Below, piece after piece: positions 16,684-24,300 of a stretch of DNA of 25,074 nucleotides; the first letter of the stretch is position 1, and the number at the start of each line of letters is the position of its first letter. Made by a program: the position numbers and the translations under genes. This DNA is from JBGPML01 sp041486955 (GTDB lineage Bacteria; Patescibacteriota; UBA1384; 2-12-FULL-50-11; DASWYB01). Below the pieces are notes generated by a model. That model was not told the origin of the DNA. It worked only from the letters and a program-made list of their open reading frames with translations, and ran no database searches. The DNA lies in assembly GCA_041486955.1 (NCBI GenBank), contig JBGPML010000007.1:1-25074 (forward strand). The letters run 5' to 3'.

Positions 16684-17697
16684 ATGTTTCATGACGAAGT
16701 AGAATTAAAGCTTAAATCTGGCAAAGGTGGCGACGGTTCGGTTTCGTTTCGGCGGGAAAAATATATTCCACGTGGCGGTCCCGATGGTGGCGACGGGGGA
16801 CATGGCGGCGATGTTTTAATTGTGACCAATCGGCAACTCAGCGATTTAAACCAATACGCTTCGTTGAAAGAGTTACACGCCGAAAATGGACAACCTGGCA
16901 GCGGTCAAAAAATGCATGGACGGGACGGAACTGCGTTGGCAGTCGAAGTTCCGGTTGGAACACGAGTCTTTCGTAAACGAGGCAATGACTGGCGATCCGT
17001 CGCTGATTTCATTCAGGCTGATCAATCAAAACGAATTCTTAAAGGGGGCGAAGGCGGACGTGGTAATGTTCATTTTGCCACGAGTACGCATCAGACTCCT
17101 CGAACCGCTGAGCCAGGCGAACCCGCCGAAGAGGCAATTTTCCGATTCGAGCTCCAACTTATCGCTGACGTAGGGATTATTGGATTACCTAATTCCGGCA
17201 AATCAACATTTCTGTCGATCGTCAGTGACGCCAAACCAAAAATAGGCAATTATCCATTTACGACGTTAAGTCCGGTGTTGGGAGTCGTATCTTGGCACGA
17301 TAATCGCCTGATTATGGCTGATATTCCCGGCCTTATTGAAGGGGCGTCACAAGGCAAAGGTCTTGGACATACCTTTCTACGTCATGTGCGTCGAACAAAA
17401 ATGCTCGTCCATTTTATTGATGCGATGAGTCCAGACTATGCCCATGACTATACGGTAGTCCGAGAGGAATTACGTCAGTTCGATCCGGAATTAGCTGACA
17501 AACCAGAGTTAGTAGTGATTACTAAAACTGAATTAAATACCGATACGGAAGATTTTACGACTAAACGAGAAGCGCTTGCCAAAATAATTACTCCGCCATC
17601 AGTCTTTTTCGATAAGAAAACTATTTCAGCCGTAACTCACCTGCATATACCTGAACTTATTCAAACTCTTTTCGAATCCCTTCAACCTCATACTTGA
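16684..17697 (+). CDS. obg: GTPase Obg (ribosome assembly)
   Basis: 337 residues. An essential GTPase of large-subunit maturation and stress response. Seen: the Gly-rich Obg fold (1-158, with KSGKGGDGSVSFRREK and GPDGGDGGHGG), then the G domain with P-loop GLPNSGKS (167-174), switch I NYPFTTLSPVLG and G3 DIPGLIEGAS (213-222). Odd: the G4 motif that selects guanine, usually NKxD, reads TKTE (280-283), so both conserved ends differ. There is no C-terminal OCT domain; the protein ends soon after the G domain, as in minimal Obg forms. The start is fixed by an extended -10 box six bases upstream and the absence of any ribosome site. It ends with tandem TGA TGA. The usual rplU-rpmA neighbours are absent here. 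Confidence 0.95.
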   Translation: MFHDEVELKLKSGKGGDGSVSFRREKYIPRGGPDGGDGGHGGDVLIVTNRQLSDLNQYASLKELHAENGQPGSGQKMHGRDGTALAVEVPVGTRVFRKRGNDWRSVADFIQADQSKRILKGGEGGRGNVHFATSTHQTPRTAEPGEPAEEAIFRFELQLIADVGIIGLPNSGKSTFLSIVSDAKPKIGNYPFTTLSPVLGVVSWHDNRLIMADIPGLIEGASQGKGLGHTFLRHVRRTKMLVHFIDAMSPDYAHDYTVVREELRQFDPELADKPELVVITKTELNTDTEDFTTKREALAKIITPPSVFFDKKTISAVTHLHIPELIQTLFESLQPHT

Positions 17698-17705
17698 TGA
17701 AGGTC

Positions 17706-17734
17706 TTGACATACTACGGTATATCTAGTAGAGT
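17706..17734 (+). promoter_or_regulatory. Promoter directly after obg
   Basis: TTGACA (17706-17711), a 17-base spacer, then TAGAGT (17729-17734). The expected transcript start is near 17741, immediately before the hairpin series. Confidence 0.65.
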
Positions 17735-17740
17735 AAAGAA

Positions 17741-17842
17741 AAATAAAGTATTCGGAGGCAGAAATACTTAAAAGACTGGCGAGTCTACCTATCGCATAGG
17801 CGATAGATTTATCATTAACCCCAAGACATTGGGGTTTGTTGC
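17741..17842 (+). ncRNA. Candidate structured small RNA or rpoB attenuator leader
   Basis: Four perfect stem-loops follow each other: AAGTATT/AATACTT with a 10-base loop containing GGAGG (17746-17769); AGACT-GGCG-AGTCT (17773-17786); CTATCGC-ATAG-GCGATAG (17789-17806); AACCCCAA-GACA-TTGGGGTT (17817-17836), followed by TGTT. A strong promoter lies just before the first stem. I recognise no known RNA family, and it does not fold as a tRNA. The boundaries are set by the predicted start and the last stem. It may be an independent small RNA or the attenuator of the rpoB operon. Confidence 0.45.
17817..17840 (+). terminator. Terminator-like hairpin before rpoB
   Basis: An 8-bp perfect stem, AACCCCAA/TTGGGGTT, with tetraloop GACA, followed by TGTT so that the tail is TTTGTT with the end of the stem. 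The interrupted T-run suggests partial termination. The GACA loop is the same as in the terminator at 6196-6219. Confidence 0.55.
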
Positions 17843-17853
17843 GTTCTGCAGAA

Positions 17854-17882
17854 TTTAGGTCCAATACTCGATTTTCTATAAC
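17854..17882 (+). promoter_or_regulatory. Possible second promoter of rpoBC
   Basis: TTTAGG (17854-17859), a 17-base spacer, then TATAAC (17877-17882). The -10 is good (five of six) but the -35 is poor. It lies after the terminator-like hairpin, so it could drive rpoB independently with a leader of about 120 bases. Confidence 0.4.
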
Positions 17883-17930
17883 GATTAAAGAACAAGGCAA
17901 GCGATGCGTGAACGATGACTACAAGGAATG

Positions 17931-17946
17931 TCCGCCAGCTGACGGA
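17931..17946. repeat. REP-like imperfect palindrome
   Basis: TCCGCCAGCTGACGGA reads the same on both strands except for one symmetric mismatched pair. I recall words of this type (TCCGCCAGCTGGCGGA) as frequent intergenic repeats in Parcubacteria-type genomes. I see only one copy in the window, so its repeat status rests on that memory. Confidence 0.35.
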
Positions 17947-18011
17947 GGGAAACCATTAACAAGTTCACACAAGCTAAGCTTGCACAAGGTCCCAACAAAT
18001 AAGGAGCCAGC

Positions 18012-21000
18012 ATGATCGAACGAAAATATTTTAAATCGTTCCCCATTACAGTCCCTCTTCCACCACTCGTTGAACTCCAAACTGAGTCATGGGATTGGCT
18101 GTTTAACGAAGGTTTGAAAGAATTATTCGACGAAATTAATCCTATTGTCGATTTTACCGGTAAAGCGTTAGAATTAGAATTTGCTTCATATAGTCTTGAC
18201 GAGCCAAAATGCACTGAAGAGGTTGCCGTGGCCAAGAATCTTACCTTTAAAGCTCCCCTGAAGGCCCATGTTGTTTTGCGCAATAAAATTAACAATACAG
18301 TTAAGGAAGCTGATGTCTTTCTCGGTGATATCCCACTCCAAACCCCACGCGGCACTTTTATTATTAATGGAATTGAACGGGTAGTTATTTCCCAAATCGT
18401 TCGTTCCTATGGTGTACTTTTCACGATGGAAGACAATGGTGGTCGTAATTTATTCGGGGCAAAAATTATTCCATCCCGCGGTGCCTGGCTGGAGTTTGAA
18501 ACCTCAACGCGCGACATCATCGCCGTTAAAGTTGACCGTAAACGCAAAATTCCTGTTACCACATTCCTTCGCGCTTTAGGTATGGAACCAGAACAAATTT
18601 TGGCCGCCTTTAGCGACACTGACACAAATTCAGATCACAAATATATTACGACTACCCTCGACCGTGATCTAGCCAAAAACCGGGATGAGGCGATGATTGA
18701 GGTCTACAAACGGATTCGTCCGGGCGATTTAGCGACTGCTGAAACGGCACGAGTCTTTTTAGAGAATCTCTTCTTTAACTCAAAACGCTATAATTTAGGT
18801 AAGGTTGGGCGTTATAAAATCAATCAACGTCTCAATCTGGATGTCAAAAATGTGGTTGAAAACCACGTCCTGACCCTTGAAGATGTCGTCGCTGTGATCC
18901 AAGAAATTATCCGCCTCAACAACACACCAGGTGCCATGCCCGATGACGTTGATCATCTGAAAAATCGTCGTGTTCGAGCTGTGGGAGAATTGATTCAATC
19001 CCGACTGCGTATTGGCTTACTTCGAGTTGAACGCATTGTCAAAGACCGAATGTCAGTACTTGAAGCGGAAGAAATCACTCCTGGACAGTTGATTAACTCT
19101 CGTCCGGTTGCCGCCGTTTTACAAGAATTTTTCGCCTCCAGCCAGTTATCACAATTTATGAACCAGACCAATCCGCTGGCTGAAATCGAACACATGCGTT
19201 GCATTACCGCCACTGGTCCAGGTGGACTCGCCCGAGAACGAGCTGGATTTGAAGTCCGTGACGTGCACCCCTCACACTATGGTCGGATTTGTCCGATTGA
19301 AACCCCTGAAGGCCCCAATATTGGATTAGTGAGCTATTTGGCTTCTTATGCCCGGGTTAATGAATACGGCTTTATTGAAACCCCTTACTTGAAAGTTATG
19401 TCCGATAACGGTAAGCAACCCCACGTTTCCCATGACATCGTTTACCTCGACGCTGGTGAAGAAGAAAAGCACATTATCGCGCCGGCTTCAACCGAAATCA
19501 CCGCGAGTGGTGAGATTGTTGGTGAGTCTATCATTGTGCGAAAATTTGGTGAACCAGACTTTGAAAAGGTCACCCGTGTCGATTTCATGGATGTTTCAGC
19601 GAGGCAAACCGTTTCAATGACCACTGCCTTGATTCCGTTCGTAGAACACGATGATGCCGCTCGGGCAAACATGGGTTCAAACATGGAAAAGCAGGCCGTT
19701 CCATTAATTCGTCCACAAACTCCGGTGGTTGGAACGGGTATGGAAGAGGCCGTTCAAAATGCCGGGCAGCTTATTTTAGCTCAGGCCCCTGGTTTAGTGA
19801 CCAAAGTTGACGGTAGTTCAATTAGCGTTCAAGAAGCTAAAGGTGATCGAGTTTATAAATTACACAACTTTGTTCGATCGAATCAAGCGACCTGTATTAA
19901 CCAGCGACCCAGTGTTCATGTTGGAGACAAAGTCAAAAAAGGTACCGTGCTGGCTGACTCGTATGCTTCTGAAGAAGGACAGTTAGCCCTCGGTCAAAAT
20001 GTCCTCGTCGCATTTATGAGTTATGGCGGCTATAACTACGAAGATGCCATTATTGTTTCTGAACGACTGGTACGCGATGACCGATTTACCTCTATTCATA
20101 TTGAAAAATACTCAGTTGAACTCCGTGATACCAAGCTTGGGCCAGAACTCTTAACGCGCGATATCCCAAATGTTTCCGAAGAGGCATTAAGCAATCTTGA
20201 TGATCGTGGGATTGTTCGTATCGGAGCTGAAATCAGTGCCGGTGATATTCTCGTGGGACGTATTTCACCAAAAGGTGAAACTGAGCTGTCCGCTGAAGAA
20301 AAATTGCTTCGCGCGATTTTTGGCGACAAAGCCAAAGATGTGAAAGACTCAAGTTTACGATTGCCTCACGGTGAACGAGGGAAAGTTGTCGAAGTTAAAA
20401 TATTTAGCAAGCAAGAAGGCGACGAGCTACCAGCCAGCGTCTATCAAATGGTGGAAGTCTCTGTCGCACAAATGCGCAAACTGTCCGTTGGCGATAAGTT
20501 AGCCGGTCGGCATGGTAACAAAGGGGTCATTTCCGTCGTATTACCGGAAGAAAACATGCCATATCTTGCCGATGGACGAACTATTGATATTATTTTAAAC
20601 CCATTGGGGGTTATTTCTCGTATGAACCTCGGACAAATCCTGGAGACCCACCTTGGTTGGGCAGCCAGCGAACTCGGTTACTATGTGGCGGCACCTGTGT
20701 TTGACAGTGTCACCTATGAAGAAATCTCCAGTGAATTGAAACGAGCCGGCCTGCCCGAAGATGGTAAAGTCCAGCTTTACGACGGAAAGTCAGGTGAACC
20801 CTACGACCAGAAAACCACAGTTGGCGTTAACTACATCCTTAAACTCATCCACCTCGTTGATGACAAGATGCATGCACGGTCAACCGGACCATATTCGATG
20901 GTAACCCAACAACCACTGGGTGGGAAGGCCCAATTTGGCGGTCAGCGTTTCGGCGAAATGGAAGTCTGGGCCCTCGAAGGTTATGGGGCTGCGCATACTC

Positions 21001-21347
21001 TCCAAGAAATGTTAACGATCAAATCCGACGACGTCGTTGGCCGCTCGCGAGCCTATGAAGCCATTATCAAGGGCGAAGAAATCCAAAAACCGTCGATTCC
21101 CGCTTCATTCTATGTCCTTGTCCGAGAACTCCAAAGTCTCGGGTTAAATATTGAATTAATTGGCGATAACGGTGAAGTGACCATGCCACAAGAAACGGTA
21201 ACGCGGGAACGTAAAGTGCTCCCAACCGCTTCTGAAAAAGATGATGAATTTCTTGAAGACATTGAACCAACCGAAGTAGAAGAAAGTGTTGCCGCGCCGA
21301 AAGAGAAACCGATCGAAGAACCGGCGATTGCCAGAGAGGAGGTATAA
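18012..21347 (+). CDS. rpoB: DNA-directed RNA polymerase subunit beta
   Basis: 1111 residues, a compact beta subunit without the large insertions of E. coli RpoB. With beta-prime it forms the active centre and RNA exit path. Seen: N-terminal protrusion and lobe domains; the rifampicin-pocket region FFASSQLSQFMNQ (from about 373); the conserved GRICPIETPEGPNIGL; the basic region KLAGRHGNKGVIS; and the C-terminal GGKAQFGGQRFGEMEVWALE clamp segment. Odd: Asn384, Cys397 and Thr399 occupy positions equal to E. coli Asp516, Arg529 and Ser531, all known resistance sites. The tail after about residue 1065 is acidic low-complexity sequence. AAGGAG five bases before the ATG fixes the start. The stop TAA shares its last base with the rpoC ATG. 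rplJ-rplL are not upstream; obg is. Confidence 0.98.
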   Translation: MIERKYFKSFPITVPLPPLVELQTESWDWLFNEGLKELFDEINPIVDFTGKALELEFASYSLDEPKCTEEVAVAKNLTFKAPLKAHVVLRNKINNTVKEADVFLGDIPLQTPRGTFIINGIERVVISQIVRSYGVLFTMEDNGGRNLFGAKIIPSRGAWLEFETSTRDIIAVKVDRKRKIPVTTFLRALGMEPEQILAAFSDTDTNSDHKYITTTLDRDLAKNRDEAMIEVYKRIRPGDLATAETARVFLENLFFNSKRYNLGKVGRYKINQRLNLDVKNVVENHVLTLEDVVAVIQEIIRLNNTPGAMPDDVDHLKNRRVRAVGELIQSRLRIGLLRVERIVKDRMSVLEAEEITPGQLINSRPVAAVLQEFFASSQLSQFMNQTNPLAEIEHMRCITATGPGGLARERAGFEVRDVHPSHYGRICPIETPEGPNIGLVSYLASYARVNEYGFIETPYLKVMSDNGKQPHVSHDIVYLDAGEEEKHIIAPASTEITASGEIVGESIIVRKFGEPDFEKVTRVDFMDVSARQTVSMTTALIPFVEHDDAARANMGSNMEKQAVPLIRPQTPVVGTGMEEAVQNAGQLILAQAPGLVTKVDGSSISVQEAKGDRVYKLHNFVRSNQATCINQRPSVHVGDKVKKGTVLADSYASEEGQLALGQNVLVAFMSYGGYNYEDAIIVSERLVRDDRFTSIHIEKYSVELRDTKLGPELLTRDIPNVSEEALSNLDDRGIVRIGAEISAGDILVGRISPKGETELSAEEKLLRAIFGDKAKDVKDSSLRLPHGERGKVVEVKIFSKQEGDELPASVYQMVEVSVAQMRKLSVGDKLAGRHGNKGVISVVLPEENMPYLADGRTIDIILNPLGVISRMNLGQILETHLGWAASELGYYVAAPVFDSVTYEEISSELKRAGLPEDGKVQLYDGKSGEPYDQKTTVGVNYILKLIHLVDDKMHARSTGPYSMVTQQPLGGKAQFGGQRFGEMEVWALEGYGAAHTLQEMLTIKSDDVVGRSRAYEAIIKGEEIQKPSIPASFYVLVRELQSLGLNIELIGDNGEVTMPQETVTRERKVLPTASEKDDEFLEDIEPTEVEESVAAPKEKPIEEPAIAREEV

Positions 21348-24300
21348 TGAACTCCAAATCTATTCCTACCGTCAATCAACGTACCACCGAAACGACCCAG
21401 CGTCCGACTGACTTTACGGCAATTCGTATTTCAGTCGCCAGTCCTGAACAGATTCTTGATTGGTCCTACGGTGAAGTAACCAAACCGGAAACCATTAATT
21501 ACCGGACTCAAAAACCAGAACGTGATGGTCTTTTTGACGAACGAATTTTTGGACCGACTAAAGACTGGGAGTGTTATTGCGGTAAATATAAGAAGATTCG
21601 CTACAAAGGGGTTGTCTGTGATCGCTGTGGCGTTGAAGTCACTCGCTCTTCAGTTCGTCGAGAACGAATGGGACACATCGATTTAGCTGCGCCAGTTAGC
21701 CATATTTGGTATGTTCGTGGCGTTCCTTCAGTGTTAGGTTTAGTCCTCGATCTTTCCGTGACTGACCTGGAACGTATCATCTATTTTGCCGGCTTTCTGA
21801 TCATCGAGATCAATGAAACCGTAAAAAAAGCCAGTTTAGAGCAGCTCGAAAAAGAATACAAAGATCTTAAAGCCCAACTTTTGAAAGTCCATGAGTCAAA
21901 CCAAGCCCCTGAAGTAGCCCATCTTGACGCACAGTACAAAGCGGCTAAATCAGAAATAGAATCGCTGCAAGTCAAAAAGGTTCTCTCAGAAGCTAAATAT
22001 CATGAAATCTCGCTCAAATATGGCCAGATTATCCGGGTTGGGATTGGCGCAGAAGCTATTTCCGACCTCCTTAAAACTTTTAACCGAGACGAGGAAATCA
22101 TCAAATTAAAAGCTCAAACAGAAATTGCCCAGGGAGCTACGCTTCGCCGGGTGCTCAAACGTTTAACCGTTCTCAGTAATATGAAACAGGCGAATATCGA
22201 TCCCTTATGGTTGATTTTACAACGCTTACCGGTTATTCCGCCGGATTTACGTCCGATGGTTCAGCTTGACGGTGGTCGTTTTGCCACGAGTGACTTGAAT
22301 GATCTCTATCGTCGAGTTCTTAACCGAAACAACCGACTCAAACGACTTCTAGCCCAAGGTGCTCCAGAAGTTATTATTCGAAATGAAAAACGCATGCTTC
22401 AGGAAGCGGTTGACTCCCTGGTTGATAACTCCGCCCGACGTGGCCGTGGGGTTGCCACCGGTACAGCGCAACGTAAACTTCGATCACTATCAGATATGTT
22501 ACGCGGTAAACAAGGTCGTTTTCGTCAAAACTTGCTCGGTAAACGTGTCGACTATTCCGGTCGATCAGTTATTGTTGTCGGTCCTAAGCTTCATTTAGAT
22601 CAATGTGGACTGCCAAAGACCATGGCCCTCGAACTGTTTAAACCGTTTGTCATCTCTAAACTTATTTCTGAAGGTTATGTCCATAACGTTCGTAACGCGA
22701 CACGATTAATCGAACGAGGCACGCCGGAAGTGTGGGAAATTCTTGAACGAATTACCGCCGAACAGTTTGTGCTCTTAAACCGTGCCCCAACGCTGCACCG
22801 TCTTGGAATACAGGCCTTTCACCCCGTGTTGATCGAAGGAAAAGCAATTCAGCTTCATCCGCTGGTTTGTTCCGCCTTTAACGCTGACTTTGATGGAGAC
22901 CAAATGGCAGTTCACGTTCCGCTTTCGACACAAGCTCGAAAAGAAGCGGCAGAAATAATGCAATCAACCCGAAACTTGCTTAAGCCTGCCTCTGGAGAGC
23001 CAATTGTCTCGCCACGCTTGGATATGGTGTTTGGCTGTTACTACTTAACCGCCATTGAGAATGGTCGGCATGGTGAAGGTAAAGTCTTTAGTAACACCGA
23101 TGAGGCAGTTCTTGCCTGGCAGCAAGGTGCCGCCTATCTTCGTTCGCCTATAAAAGTGGCGATGGATGGAGCGGTGATTGAAACAACCGTCGGACGGATT
23201 CTCTTTAATGAGGCCTTGCCAGACAATGTTGCCTATCAAAACGACACTATGGATGCGAAAAAGCTGAAAAAGCTTGTGGCCTATATGTACCGAGACCATG
23301 GCATTCTTCCGACCAGTCAATTGGTTGATAAGTTAAAAAACCTTGGATTTCGATTCGCTGAACTATCAGGCATGACTATCTCAATCAGTGATATCGTTAT
23401 TCCGTCTGATAAACATGAGCTCGTGGCTGAGGCAGAAAAGCAACAAGATATTATTACCCAACGCTTCCGTAAAGGCCTTATTACGGTTCGTGAACGCATG
23501 CTCGGCACCATCGACCTGTGGCAGAACCTTCGTGACGCATTAGGGGCACGCATGCGGAAGGAATTCCCAACGCATAACCCAGTATCGGTTATGGTTAACT
23601 CGGGCGCCCGCGGTAACTTTACTCAGTTGAGTCAGCTTGGAGGAATGAAAGGCTTAGTGGTTAACCCGGCTGGTGAATTTATCGAAATTCCGATTACCCA
23701 TAACTATAAAGAAGGACTTTCCGTCTTCGAATACTTCATCTCAACCCACGCGGCTCGAAAAGGACGTTCAGATACGGCCCTTCGTACTTCAGATGCCGGT
23801 TACTTAACCCGTCGTCTCGTGGATGTCGCGCAGGATGTGATCATTAACTACGACGACTGTGGTTCAACCAAGGGTATCACCTATTCTAAAGAAGAATCGA
23901 ATGAATTAGCCATGAATTATGCCGAACGACTGCTCGGTCGTGTCGTGCTTGAACCGGTCTATCTTCCAGGTCAGAAAAAACCGTATGTGGCGAAAAATGA
24001 CGTTATTGATGAAGTGAAGGCCCATGAAATCGATCTAGCCGGTGTGGCAGAAGTCACGTTGCGCACACCACTCTACTGTCTCGATCAGCATGGTTTGTGC
24101 CGACACTGCTATGGTCTTGATTTAGGAACTGGCTCCCTCGTTCGTCGCGGCGAAGCCGTGGGGATTATGGCCGCACAAGCGATTGGTGAACCGGGAACAC
24201 AGTTGACCATGCGTACGTTCCACATGGGAGGCGTGACCGGAAGCGATATTACCACCGGTCTTCCTCGGGTTGAAGAAATTTTTGAAGCCCGTAATCCACA

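Larger units (their letters stand above)
17698..18011 (+). other. Gene-free leader region of rpoB with two promoters and multiple hairpins
   Basis: 314 bases without a convincing protein gene. From left to right: a promoter-like pair (17706-17734); four small hairpins (17746-17836), the last terminator-like; a 10-base palindrome TTCTGCAGAA (17844-17853); a second promoter-like pair (17854-17882); two tiny overlapping frames (17904-17959); a REP-like imperfect palindrome (17931-17946); a short palindrome CAAGCT-A-AGCTTG (17970-17982); and the rpoB ribosome site AAGGAG five bases before the ATG at 18012. The density of structure suggests controlled expression of RNA polymerase. Confidence 0.7.

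Noticed and set aside
17741..17842. tRNA, tmRNA or 6S RNA in the rpoB leader
   Set aside because: There is no 7-bp acceptor stem or TTCGA arm, and the small separate stems do not fit the long 6S hairpin.
17885..18355. 156-codon minus-strand frame across the rpoB leader and start
   Set aside because: Most of it is antisense to conserved rpoB sequence and it has no recognisable protein features.
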